A DNA stretch of 64,000 nucleotides from Undibacterium sp. Its GTDB lineage: Bacteria; Pseudomonadota; Gammaproteobacteria; Burkholderiales; Burkholderiaceae_D. The notes beneath the pieces were generated by a model. That model ran no database searches and was not told the DNA's origin. It saw nothing but the letters and a program-made list of their open reading frames with translations. The translations under genes were made by a program, and so were the position numbers. Of this stretch, positions 1 through 8,423 are shown piece by piece. Positions within the stretch are counted from its first letter, which is position 1. Each line of letters begins with the position of its first letter. Location of the stretch: assembly GCA_030645915.1 (NCBI GenBank), contig JAUSNO010000021.1, forward strand, positions 62,001-126,000. The letters are read 5' to 3'.

Positions 1-142
1 AGATCAGGCGCAGGCGGGCCAGCGCATGACTGATGGCAGGTTGTGTCAGATGCAGTTGCTGACTGGCACGGGTTACGCTGCCCTCGGTATAGATGGCGTC
101 AAACACCGTAAAAAGATTTAAGTCGACTTGAGATATATGCAT
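1..142 (-). CDS. LysR-type transcriptional regulator, N-terminal part only
   Basis: The reverse strand from 142 reads MHISQVDLNLFTVFDAIYTE and continues GSVTRASQQLHLTQPAISHA. This is the winged helix-turn-helix of LysR-type regulators, with the usual TQPAISHAL recognition helix. The gene runs off the left edge, so the effector-binding domain is not visible. It is divergent from the histidine phosphatase at 236, the usual arrangement for a LysR regulator and a target, but I see no convincing operator. Family call is firm; target unknown. Confidence 0.85.
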   Translation of the reverse strand, partial: MHISQVDLNLFTVFDAIYTEGSVTRASQQLHLTQPAISHALARLRLI

Positions 143-235
143 GAAATTAATTAAGATTGATAATAACTATTCATTTGATCAATTATAGCCTGGGCCTTAC
201 ACTGGCTTCATCAAGTTTTTTCAAAGGCAGAAACA

Positions 236-973
236 ATGGCGCAAATTTATCTGGTCCGGCATGGTCAGGCTTCTTTCGGCAGCCAGAATTACGACCAGTT
301 GTCTGATCTGGGCAGTGAACAGGCCAGACACCTGGGGCGGTGGTGGGCGGCACGTGATTTGTCGGTGTCGCGCGTGGTTACCGGCAAGCTGCAACGGCAT
401 CTGCAAACGGCCCGCGCCTGCATCGCGGAGATGCATGGAATTTCCGAACAAGAACTTGATACCGTTAGCTGGCACAGCGACTTTGGTTTCAATGAATATA
501 ACCACCACGAGGTGCTGGCCAGACATGTGCCTGCCTTCGATGACCCGGCAGAGGTGAAACGTTTTTTGATGAACACGCCCAACGGCAAGCAGGCATTTCA
601 GGATATTTTTGCGCAAGCCATCGCACGTTGGATGTCGGGCGCGTTTGATCAGGAATATGCAGAAACCTGGCAGACGTTTCGCCAGCGTTGCGTGGCAGCA
701 TTAGAGCGTCAGATCAGTCACCCAGAGCCCGCTAAGAATATCGTTATCTTCACTTCTGGCGGCACCATCTCGGCCTTGTGTCAGCACGTATTGGGTTTTC
801 CCGATGCGCGCTTTGCAGAATTGAACTGGTCGCTGGTCAATAGCGCCGTCACGCGGTTCCATTTGCAGCCGGCCGAATCAACCGAAAAGCCGGCACGACT
901 GGCGCTGGCTTATCTGAATAATTTCTCGCATCTTGAACATGCCAATCAGCCTGAAATCATTAGTTACGTATAG
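236..973 (+). CDS. Histidine phosphatase family (phosphoglycerate-mutase-like) protein
   Basis: 245 aa cytoplasmic protein opening with LVRHGQAS (RHG at residues 8-10), the phospho-accepting histidine motif of the histidine phosphatase superfamily. Length and the C-terminal GG motif fit the branch. The second catalytic site reads FTSGGTIS (about residues 172-179), where classical members have SHGG, so the second histidine is replaced. Such variants occur among betaproteobacterial members, so activity is uncertain. It precedes the acyl-CoA dehydrogenase by 60 nt in the same direction and may be co-transcribed with it. Substrate unknown. Confidence 0.8.
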   Translation: MAQIYLVRHGQASFGSQNYDQLSDLGSEQARHLGRWWAARDLSVSRVVTGKLQRHLQTARACIAEMHGISEQELDTVSWHSDFGFNEYNHHEVLARHVPAFDDPAEVKRFLMNTPNGKQAFQDIFAQAIARWMSGAFDQEYAETWQTFRQRCVAALERQISHPEPAKNIVIFTSGGTISALCQHVLGFPDARFAELNWSLVNSAVTRFHLQPAESTEKPARLALAYLNNFSHLEHANQPEIISYV

Positions 974-1033
974 GACGATTGTTTACATTTTTCCGGATTT
1001 TAATTTGAATTTAACTAACAAAGGGAGCACAAC

Positions 1034-2263
1034 ATGGATTTCCAGTACAGCCCAAAAGTAATCGCCTTGCAGGCACGTCTGATCGCCTTCATGGATGAAC
1101 ATATTTACCCCAATGAAAAAGTATTTTACGGCGAGATCGAAGCCAATCGCCATGCCGGCAACGCCTGGATACCGACCAAGATAGTCGAGACGCTCAAGGA
1201 AAAAGCGCGCGCTGCCGATCTGTGGAATTTGTTCTTGCCAGAATCGAGCCATGGTGCAGGATTGACTAATCTTGAATATGCGCCACTGTGCGAGATCATG
1301 GGGCGTTCGCTCTGGTCGGCCGAGGTGGTTAACTGTGCCGCGCCAGATACCGGCAATATGGAAGTGTTCGCGCGTTACGGTACGCCGGAACATCAGGAAA
1401 AATGGCTCAAGCCCTTGCTTAATGGCGAGATTCGTTCCTGCTTCGCCATGACCGAGCCCGGGGTTGCCTCGTCAGACGCTACCAATATCGAAGCTTCCAT
1501 CGTGCGTGACGGCGATGAGTATGTTGTCAATGGCCGCAAATGGTGGTCGTCAGGCGCCAATGATCCGCGCTGCAAGGTATTCATCTTCATGGGCAAGAGT
1601 GACCCGGCCAATACCAATCGCCATCAGCAACAGTCGATGATTATTGTGCCGCGCGATACCAAGGGCGTGACGATCTTGCGCGCACTGCCGGTATTCGGCT
1701 ACGACGATGCGCCGCATGGCCACGGCGAAGTCTTGTTTGAAAACGTACGCGTGCCGGTATCGAATATCTTGTTGGGCGAAGGCCGTGGTTTTGAAATCGC
1801 CCAGGGTCGTCTTGGGCCTGGCCGCATCCATCACTGCATGCGTTTGATCGGTCTGGCGGAACGCGCTTTGGAAGATATGTGCAAACGTACTTTAAGCCGC
1901 GTGGCATTTGGCAAGCCGGTGGCGGAGCAGGGCGTGACACTGGAGCGCATCGCCAATTCGCGCATCCTGATTGATCAGGCACGCTTTCTGGTGCTGAACG
2001 CCGCGCAGATGATGGATACCGTTGGCAACAAGGCGGCAGCCAAAGAAATCGCGATGATTAAAGTCGCTGCACCAACCATGGCGTGTACGGTGATCGATTG
2101 GGCGATACAGGCACACGGCGGCGCTGGCGTGTCGAATGATTTTGGTCTTGCCTATTCGTATGCCCAGGCGCGCACCTTGCGCCTGGCGGATGGTCCGGAT
2201 GAAGTGCATCGCAATCAGATCGGTAAGATGGAACTGAAAAAATATAAAACAAAAGAACATTAA
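1034..2263 (+). CDS. Acyl-CoA dehydrogenase family protein (ACAD10/11-like)
   Basis: 409 aa flavoprotein that should oxidise an acyl-CoA to the 2,3-enoyl-CoA, passing electrons to ETF. Family marks are [16 protein letters not shown] for flavin and substrate contacts, [11 protein letters not shown], and the C-terminal [11 protein letters not shown] and [11 protein letters not shown] motifs. The sequence resembles the ACAD10/11 branch more than short-chain enzymes. The start has a good ribosome site (AAGGGAG, 1020-1026). A terminator follows and an acyl-CoA synthetase lies downstream, consistent with fatty or branched acid catabolism. Chain-length specificity cannot be read. Confidence 0.9.
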   Translation: MDFQYSPKVIALQARLIAFMDEHIYPNEKVFYGEIEANRHAGNAWIPTKIVETLKEKARAADLWNLFLPESSHGAGLTNLEYAPLCEIMGRSLWSAEVVNCAAPDTGNMEVFARYGTPEHQEKWLKPLLNGEIRSCFAMTEPGVASSDATNIEASIVRDGDEYVVNGRKWWSSGANDPRCKVFIFMGKSDPANTNRHQQQSMIIVPRDTKGVTILRALPVFGYDDAPHGHGEVLFENVRVPVSNILLGEGRGFEIAQGRLGPGRIHHCMRLIGLAERALEDMCKRTLSRVAFGKPVAEQGVTLERIANSRILIDQARFLVLNAAQMMDTVGNKAAAKEIAMIKVAAPTMACTVIDWAIQAHGGAGVSNDFGLAYSYAQARTLRLADGPDEVHRNQIGKMELKKYKTKEH

Positions 2264-2274
2264 TATCTGACGAT

Positions 2275-2310
2275 AAGGCACGCTGAAGAAAATTTCACCG
2301 TGCCTTTTTT
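2275..2310 (+). terminator. Rho-independent terminator after the acyl-CoA dehydrogenase
   Basis: Inverted repeat AAGGCACG / CGTGCCTT (2275-2282 and 2299-2306) followed by a T run. Confidence 0.85.
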
Positions 2311-2351
2311 ATTGCCCGAAACGGCGTATCACCAACTTGTGAGAGAGACAA

Positions 2352-4064
2352 ATGAAAGAGATAGCGGCAGATTATCCCTGGATGAAATCCTACCCTGAAG
2401 GCGTGCGCTGGGACGCTGATTTACCTGTGACCATGTTGCCGGTTTTGCTGGAGGATGCGGTAGCCAAGTGGGCAGACCGTCCCGCACTAGAATTCATGGG
2501 CAAGAAAACGACATATCGTGAGCTGCTGGAATTGGTCAATAAAGCGGCAAAAGGGTTTCAGCAAATCGGTGTTAAGCCGGGTGTGCATGTAGGCCTGTTT
2601 TTACCTAATACGCCGCATTACGTCATCAGTTTTTTTGGCATATTGAAAGCGGGTGGAACCGTGGTGAATTATTCACCGCTGGATGCCGAAAAAGTCTTGG
2701 CGCACAAGGTCGCAGATAGCCAGACCGATCTGCTGCTCACTTTAGATATGGCGATGCTATATCCTCAAATGGCAAAATTGCTGGGCCAGACACGTTTGAA
2801 AAAACTCATCATCGGGAACGTCGCCGAGATGTCGCCTTATCCGGATGCCGTGCGCGCCAATCTGGAAAAAGCTGGACAGTTATGCTCCATCCCGCAAGAC
2901 GATCAACACCAAAGTTTTTCCCGACTTATCGACAATGATGGTCAATTTACACCCATTGCAGCGACCGATCCGCACGATACTTTGGCGGTCTTGCAATACA
3001 CTGGTGGTACCACCGGTTTGCCCAAAGGTGCAATGCTGACGCACGCCAATCTCACTACTGCCTGCAGTCAGATTATGGAAACCCTTAATCTTCAACCACG
3101 TATTCTGATTGAGGGACAGGAGCGATTGCTGGCAGTGTTGCCCTTGTTTCATATTTACGCACTGACGGTCGACATGCTATTTGGCCTGCGCATGGGGGCC
3201 GAGATCGTTCTGCATACGCGCTTTGATGTCGATGCCGTGGTGAAGGATCTGGCGGGTAAAAAAATTACGGTGTTTCCTGGCGTGCCGACCATGTATACGG
3301 CCATCATCCATTATCCTGCGATCAAGGAGTATGACCTGAGTAGCCTCAAGTTTTGCAACTCGGGTGGGGCGCCATTGCCAGCGGAAGTCTTGCAACAGTT
3401 TCAGTCGCTGACCGGCTGCACCTTGCTGGAAGGTTGGGGCATGACCGAGACTTCGCCGACCGGCACGTTTACACCTTTGGGCGGCAAGCGCAAGGCGGGA
3501 TCGTGTGGCTTGCCTACACCCGGCATTCGATTTAAGTTCGCCAGTATCGATGACCCGCAACGATACGTTGCTCAAGGTGAGCGAGGTGAGATGTGTGTCG
3601 CGGGCGCCAATATCATGAAAGGCTATTGGAATAAGCCGGAAGCAAGCGCAGAATCGTTTACCGCTGACGGTTTTTTTCGTACCGGTGACGTTGGTTATAT
3701 GGATGAGGATGGATTTGTGTACATCGTCGATCGCACCAAGGACATGATGCTGTGTGGCGGTTATAACGTCTATCCACGCAATATCGAAGAAGCGATATAC
3801 GAGCACCCTGCAGTGGCTGAAGTATGTGTCATCGGCATTCCGGACGCGTATCGCGGGCAGTCGCCCAAGGCTTTCATTAAGTTGAAGGCAGGTGCGACGG
3901 TCTTTGGCATCGAAGAACTGAAAGTGTTTCTAAAGGACCGTCTGGGCAAACATGAAATGCTGCAATCGATGGAGATTCGCGCCGAGTTGCCCAAAACACC
4001 GGTAGGTAAGTTATCCAAAAGAGAGTTGTACGAAGAAGAGGCGCATAAGAGAGAGAAAACCTAA
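2352..4064 (+). CDS. Long-chain fatty acid--CoA ligase (AMP-binding, FadD-like)
   Basis: 570 aa ANL-superfamily enzyme that activates a fatty acid to acyl-CoA through an acyl-adenylate. The phosphate-binding loop YTGGTTGLPKGAM is at about residues 216-228, followed by GWGMTETSP and FFRTGDVGYMDEDGF, and the C-terminal catalytic lysine region PKTPVGKLSKREL. Length is normal for FadD (about 560). GAGAGAG just before the ATG serves as ribosome site. It lies 88 nt after the acyl-CoA dehydrogenase but beyond a terminator, so it probably has its own promoter. Confidence 0.92.
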   Translation: MKEIAADYPWMKSYPEGVRWDADLPVTMLPVLLEDAVAKWADRPALEFMGKKTTYRELLELVNKAAKGFQQIGVKPGVHVGLFLPNTPHYVISFFGILKAGGTVVNYSPLDAEKVLAHKVADSQTDLLLTLDMAMLYPQMAKLLGQTRLKKLIIGNVAEMSPYPDAVRANLEKAGQLCSIPQDDQHQSFSRLIDNDGQFTPIAATDPHDTLAVLQYTGGTTGLPKGAMLTHANLTTACSQIMETLNLQPRILIEGQERLLAVLPLFHIYALTVDMLFGLRMGAEIVLHTRFDVDAVVKDLAGKKITVFPGVPTMYTAIIHYPAIKEYDLSSLKFCNSGGAPLPAEVLQQFQSLTGCTLLEGWGMTETSPTGTFTPLGGKRKAGSCGLPTPGIRFKFASIDDPQRYVAQGERGEMCVAGANIMKGYWNKPEASAESFTADGFFRTGDVGYMDEDGFVYIVDRTKDMMLCGGYNVYPRNIEEAIYEHPAVAEVCVIGIPDAYRGQSPKAFIKLKAGATVFGIEELKVFLKDRLGKHEMLQSMEIRAELPKTPVGKLSKRELYEEEAHKREKT

Positions 4065-4106
4065 TTGGTTTTCGTCAGGAAAAATCTGTCTGCGCCCGGC
4101 CTGTTT

Positions 4107-4143
4107 GCTGACGTCAATTGCGCTCGATTGGCGTCAGCTTTCA
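4107..4143 (+). terminator. Stem-loop after fadD-like gene, possible terminator
   Basis: GCTGACG...CGTCAGC with an inner CAAT/ATTG pairing gives a stem of about 12 bp with one mismatch. The following T run is short (TTTC), so termination is likely but not certain. The remainder of the gap from 4064 to 4343 shows no gene. Confidence 0.5.
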
Positions 4144-4343
4144 TACCTTGGCTTATCGAGCAAGCCTTATCCTATTAACGCATATCAAACACATGGCGCT
4201 CATTGCCGACGCGTGAAGGAAAAAATACTACAATCCTGATCTATGCCCATTTCTATGCAAGATGATTCTTTGCCAGCAACGCCCCGTATGCGACAAAGAT
4301 CAAATAAGATGTGAGCACCAGGTTAACATGCGATGAGGATAGG

Positions 4344-5759
4344 ATGAGTATGCGTTTGCAAAATCAATGTTTCAATGAAATTGAGGTCGGTGATAGTGTC
4401 CATCTTCAACACATCGTCACGCAAAGAGATATCCAACTTTTTGCCACGGTAGCAGGTGACTTCAACCCCATGCATCTGGAAGCGGCATTCGCCAATCACG
4501 CTGGTTACAGCGGTGCAACGATCTCAAGCATGTGGTTGGGCGCGCAAATTTCCGGGTTGTTGGGTAGCCAGTTGCCAGGGCCGGGCACGGTGTACGTTGG
4601 GCAAAACTTACAGTTTCAGGCAGTGGCAATTTTAGGTGATACGCTGGACATCAGCATTACGGCTCAAGAGAAGATAGCGGAAGGTAATTTCGTTCACTTC
4701 GATTGCCTATGTACCAACCAGCATGGTCAGACCGTGATGACTGGTAGTGTCAAGGTGATTGCGCCCACAGAAAAAATATCCATCAACCAGCCCGAAGTAG
4801 GTTTGGTCAGCGTGCAGACGCATGATGCGTTTGAACGTTTATTGGAGCGTTGCAAGTCGCTACCCGCCATCACCGTTGCTGTGGCGCACCCTTGCGATGA
4901 AGCGTCACTGACATCGGTCATTGACGCTTTTTTGCGTGGGCTGATAGTGCCGATTCTGGTCGGGCCAGAGGTGAAGATTCGTGCGCTGGCGGCGCAATGC
5001 GAACTCGATATCAGCACGCTAAAAATAGAAAATACGGCACATAGCCACGCTGCTGCCAGACGTGCCGTTGAGCTGGTAGAGCGTGGAGACGCAGCCATTC
5101 TGATGAAGGGCAGTTTGCATACGGATGAGCTGATGAGTGCCGTCTTTGACAGCGGGCTGCGCACGGAACGACGCATCAGCCATGTTTTCATCATGGACGT
5201 GCCAACCTATCATAAGCCACTGTTTGTCACGGATGCTGCCATCAATATTGTTCCTGATCTGATGGCCAAATGTGATATCTGCCAGAACGCCATCGATCTG
5301 GCGCACGTCCTGGGCATACCCAATCCAAAGGTGGCGATTCTATCGGCAGTAGAAACGGTGAACCCTAAAATAGCCTCTACCGTTGATGCCGCCAGTCTCT
5401 GTAAAATGGCCGATCGTGGCCAGATCACCGGAGGCATTCTGGATGGGCCTCTGGCACTGGACAATGCCATCAGTTATGAGTCTGCCCGTATTAAAAATAT
5501 CGTCTCGGCGGTTGCGGGTGATGCCGATATTTTGCTGGTTCCCGATTTGGTGACGGGTAATGTGCTCGCCAAACAACTCAGCTTTATGAATAATGCCGAT
5601 GCTGCCGGCATCGTATTGGGTGCACGTGTTCCGATTGTTCTGAGCAGCCGTGCCGATAATGCGCGCGCCAAACTTGCGTCTTGCGCCGTGGCCTGCTTGC
5701 TGGCTAATTCGATGCTTGACTCGACTGCAATCAGTATTGCCAGCCCTCACGCTAAATAA
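4344..5759 (+). CDS. Bifunctional enoyl-CoA hydratase / phosphate acetyltransferase
   Basis: 471 aa fusion. The N-terminal part (about residues 10-140) is a MaoC-like hot-dog domain with FATVAGDFNPMHLE, the hydratase-2 active-site region. The C-terminal part (about 165-470) is a phosphate acetyl/butyryl-transferase domain (AILMKGSLHTDELMSAV, GGILDGPLALDNAIS), which exchanges CoA and phosphate on an acyl group. The start chosen is ATG 4344, because GAGG lies 5 nt upstream; a GTG at 4311 has no such support. Acetate kinase follows 11 nt later, so the pair can make ATP from acetyl- or another short acyl-CoA. Length is typical for this fused family. Confidence 0.9.
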   Translation: MSMRLQNQCFNEIEVGDSVHLQHIVTQRDIQLFATVAGDFNPMHLEAAFANHAGYSGATISSMWLGAQISGLLGSQLPGPGTVYVGQNLQFQAVAILGDTLDISITAQEKIAEGNFVHFDCLCTNQHGQTVMTGSVKVIAPTEKISINQPEVGLVSVQTHDAFERLLERCKSLPAITVAVAHPCDEASLTSVIDAFLRGLIVPILVGPEVKIRALAAQCELDISTLKIENTAHSHAAARRAVELVERGDAAILMKGSLHTDELMSAVFDSGLRTERRISHVFIMDVPTYHKPLFVTDAAINIVPDLMAKCDICQNAIDLAHVLGIPNPKVAILSAVETVNPKIASTVDAASLCKMADRGQITGGILDGPLALDNAISYESARIKNIVSAVAGDADILLVPDLVTGNVLAKQLSFMNNADAAGIVLGARVPIVLSSRADNARAKLASCAVACLLANSMLDSTAISIASPHAK

Positions 5760-5770
5760 GATTGCTGACC

Positions 5771-6973
5771 ATGACCAAGGCCATTCTGGTATTGAACGCC
5801 GGCTCGTCGAGCCTGAAATTTTCTGTATTTGAATTGACCACGCATGACCATGGTCGGGGCCAGGGCCATTTACATCTGCTGGCCAAAGGCAAGATCGACG
5901 GTATCGGCAGCACGCCGCATTTTTCCGTCAAAGATCACCAAGGCGTATCGCTGGCGAAAGAACACTGGGCGGCAAATGAGATCATCGATCATGCCTATTG
6001 TTTAAAGGAAATCAGTACGTTTTTGCGGCAGCAATATCAAGGAATAGATTTTCTTGGCGCCGGCCATCGTGTGGTGCACGGAGGCACGAAATACAATGCG
6101 CCGTTGCTGCTTAATCCGGGTGTTATCAAAGAGCTGGAGGACTTGATCCCGCTTGCACCATTGCATCAACCGCATAATCTCGCGGCGATACGAGCGGTTG
6201 CCGCACTTAACCCCAGCTTGCGCCAAGTCGCCTGTTTTGATACAGCGTTTCATCACCGGCAAGAAACTGTCGCACAGCTGTTCGGCCTGCCTTATGCGTA
6301 CTTTGAGCGTGGTATTCGACGGTATGGTTTTCATGGTATTTCTTATGAATATATTTCGTCGGTACTTAAGCAGCAACTGCCTGCGATTGCTGCGGGTAAA
6401 ATTGTCATCGCCCACCTTGGCAATGGCGCCAGCATGTGCGCCGTGCAGGATGGAAAAAGTGTCGCCAGCAGTATGGGGTTTACCGCTCTGGACGGCTTGT
6501 TGATGGGGACGCGCTCTGGTAATTTGGATCCTGGTGTCGTGCTGTACTTGTTGCAGCATGAAGGGCTCAATGCGCAGGAAATCGAAGAGCTTCTATACAA
6601 GCGTTCCGGGCTGTTGGGAATATCCGGTGTCAGCAGCGATATGCGTGCATTGCTCGACAGCAGCGCGCCACTGGCGCAGCTTGCCATCGATTATTTTGTG
6701 CATCGCATCAGCGTTGAGCTAGGCGCGCTGGCTGCCAGCATGAATGGTCTTGACGCTTTGGTGTTTACGGCAGGCATAGGCGAAAACAGTGCAGAGATTC
6801 GCCGGCGCGTCTGCCTAAAGGCGCAATGGCTGGGGATACAGTTGCATCAGCAGGCCAATGAAACGGGTGAACTTTGTATCAGCCAACACGGTAGCCGCAC
6901 ATCGGTGTGGTTAATTCCGACGGACGAAGAGTTGATGATCGCCCGCCACACCTGTGAGCAGCTGGGCCTCTGA
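5771..6973 (+). CDS. ackA: Acetate/propionate kinase
   Basis: 400 aa ASKHA kinase converting acyl phosphate and ADP to the acid and ATP. It starts MTKAILVLNAGSSSLKF (ACETATE_KINASE signature 1) and carries GHRVVHGG, FDTAFH, HGISYEY, AHLGNGASMCAV and FTAGIGENS, all family motifs. ATG 5771 is chosen over the in-frame TTG at 5762 because the family begins near this point. It is coupled to the upstream MaoC/phosphotransacetylase gene (11-nt gap), which would supply its acyl phosphate. Confidence 0.95.
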   Translation: MTKAILVLNAGSSSLKFSVFELTTHDHGRGQGHLHLLAKGKIDGIGSTPHFSVKDHQGVSLAKEHWAANEIIDHAYCLKEISTFLRQQYQGIDFLGAGHRVVHGGTKYNAPLLLNPGVIKELEDLIPLAPLHQPHNLAAIRAVAALNPSLRQVACFDTAFHHRQETVAQLFGLPYAYFERGIRRYGFHGISYEYISSVLKQQLPAIAAGKIVIAHLGNGASMCAVQDGKSVASSMGFTALDGLLMGTRSGNLDPGVVLYLLQHEGLNAQEIEELLYKRSGLLGISGVSSDMRALLDSSAPLAQLAIDYFVHRISVELGALAASMNGLDALVFTAGIGENSAEIRRRVCLKAQWLGIQLHQQANETGELCISQHGSRTSVWLIPTDEELMIARHTCEQLGL

Positions 6974-7049
6974 ACGGTAATTCAACTGCCTGAGCTGATT
7001 GCTTATACTCTGCCATCGATCGCGAATTCACTTTTACATCAAGGATTTT

Positions 7050-7517
7050 ATGTTTTTAGGCCACCTGCAGCACAGTACATTCGCCATGCCCGCTGCCATT
7101 GCTTCGGCGCTGGATTATTTGCGCCATACCGATTTTAGCCAGATGGAGCCGGGGCGTTATCCCGTTGATGGTGACAATGTTTTTGCACTGGTGCAAGACC
7201 CAATGACACAGGCCTGGGAAACCGGCTTGCCAGAGTTTCATGCGCGGTATATCGACATTCAATATTTGTTGGAAGGCGAAGAAACGATCGGATACTCACT
7301 CGCCAATCCTGAGCTGGAAAAAATCACCGACCAGCTTGCCGAGCGCGATATCGCTTTCGTCGCTCAGCAAGAAAACGAAACGCGGCTGATGCTGACGCCT
7401 GGCATGTTTGCCATTTTTTTCCCCGGTGAATTGCACCGGCCTTGCCGCGCGAGCAATGCCCCCATGATGATCAAAAAAGTTGTGGTGAAAATTTCTGTCG
7501 ATCTGATCAGTAAGTGA
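7050..7517 (+). CDS. YhcH/YjgK/YiaL family protein (DUF386)
   Basis: 155 aa cupin-fold protein of the YhcH family (about 150 aa). Family marks are GRYPVDGDNVFALVQ, EFHARYIDIQYLLEGEE and FFPGELHRPC, the last two carrying likely metal-binding His/Glu residues. In E. coli the homologue sits in the sialic acid operon and is thought to act on amino-sugar anomers, but the exact reaction is not settled. ATG 7050 is preceded by AAGG at 7041-7044. It follows ackA by 76 nt in the same direction. No amino-sugar gene is adjacent here. Confidence 0.85.
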   Translation: MFLGHLQHSTFAMPAAIASALDYLRHTDFSQMEPGRYPVDGDNVFALVQDPMTQAWETGLPEFHARYIDIQYLLEGEETIGYSLANPELEKITDQLAERDIAFVAQQENETRLMLTPGMFAIFFPGELHRPCRASNAPMMIKKVVVKISVDLISK

Positions 7518-7715
7518 GTTGGAAATGGAAGGCGCATGAAGGAAACTGTCAGCAGTTGATTTTTATTTGAATTGTTCCGCTTATGTGCGCTATGACACAG
7601 ACATGATGAATGCCTCCGGCCACAATCCGCACATTGAGCGGTGAACACCATCTGCTTTGCCGCGACAGTAGCATGCGGTGTGTTTAAAGAAATCCAACTC
7701 TTAAAGGAATTCGAC

Positions 7716-7871
7716 ATGTCATCAGCCAACGTCACGCTCTCTACCTCGCGCGCAATTTTTGCGGCCACCTTCATTGTTCTGTTTTGTGCATGTTCAGCAT
7801 TGACTATTGTCGCTTGGGGGGACGCTGAATCTGCATTGGTTGTGAATGTATTTGCTTTTAAGAATGCATAA
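7716..7871 (+). CDS. Small single-span membrane protein, unknown function
   Basis: 51 aa product starting MSSANVTLSTSRAIF, with one hydrophobic segment (about residues 14-35, AAFIVLFCACSALTIVAWG-like). AAAGGAAT lies 8 nt before ATG 7716 and makes translation plausible; a longer frame from 7641 lacks a ribosome site. I do not recognise a family. Two cysteines lie in the membrane segment region. It stands alone between the YhcH gene and another small membrane protein. Confidence 0.45.
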   Translation: MSSANVTLSTSRAIFAATFIVLFCACSALTIVAWGDAESALVVNVFAFKNA

Positions 7872-7937
7872 ATGTTTCTGAATGCCCGATAACAGGATGG
7901 AAAATCGGCCCGTTTTTAATAATGTTGAGAGAAAAAA

Positions 7938-8129
7938 ATGAATTTAATCATCAACCTGATTGTGTATCTGGTGATCTTCGGATTGATATGGCGGCTGGTC
8001 GGCATGTTGCCTTTGCCGGCGCCGGTGGGACAAATCGTGCAGATACTTTTCATCATTTTGCTGATACTGATGATATTGACACTGACAGGCATCATGCCCG
8101 TACTGACTTTGCCGCGAATACATTGGTAG
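7938..8129 (+). CDS. Small two-span membrane protein
   Basis: 63 aa, almost wholly hydrophobic: one span at about residues 2-23, a PLPAPVG turn, a second at about 31-52, then a short LPRIHW tail. GAGAGA upstream of ATG 7938 supports translation. It resembles the small Thivi_2564-type membrane proteins by size and layout, but that is an impression, not a motif match. Function unknown. Confidence 0.5.
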   Translation: MNLIINLIVYLVIFGLIWRLVGMLPLPAPVGQIVQILFIILLILMILTLTGIMPVLTLPRIHW

Positions 8130-8175
8130 CGCCTTTACATACGCTTTGAGAAGGCACCTCAGGACGCGTCACTGT

Positions 8176-8202
8176 CTGTATCACAGCCTGTATCACAGCC
8201 TG
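8176..8202. repeat. 12-bp perfect tandem duplication
   Basis: CTGTATCACAGC occurs twice in direct succession and is followed by CTG. It is too short to be a minisatellite. Confidence 0.7.
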
Positions 8203-8249
8203 CTAACGCCCTTAATGTCGATGCAGGGAATATGCCAAGGTTCAAAATG

Positions 8250-8346
8250 AAAAGGTGGCATGCCCACCACGCACTGTTCATGCGGCTTGCAGGCCTGCCT
8301 GGCTAGTAAGGCGCGTCAACAGTGCGTGGTGGGCCATGCCATTTTT
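8250..8346. repeat. Dispersed long hairpin repeat, copy 1
   Basis: Arms at 8257-8278 and 8318-8340 pair over about 22 bp with one bulge (GGCATGCCCACCACGCACT and its complement). The loop carries a smaller GCGGCTT/AAGGCGC pairing. Three relatives lie at 28685, 34637 and 37301. It sits between converging gene ends. Confidence 0.85.
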
Positions 8347-8356
8347 ATTTTTGAAA

Positions 8357-8398
8357 TAAAAACCCGGCAACCTCAATTTGAGATTGCCGGGTTTTTTT
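8357..8398 (-). terminator. Terminator of sppA, probably bidirectional
   Basis: CCCGGCAA / TTGCCGGG stem with an inner CTCAA/TTGAG pairing, an A run before and a T run after, so it can work on both strands. It lies 26 bp past the sppA stop. Confidence 0.85.
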
Positions 8399-8423
8399 AT
8401 GCCCTGATTCGGTATTGATCAAC

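Noticed and set aside
7938-8129. Toxin of a type I toxin-antitoxin pair
   Set aside because: Small and hydrophobic, but two spans, no sign of an antisense RNA promoter or repeat; too little evidence.
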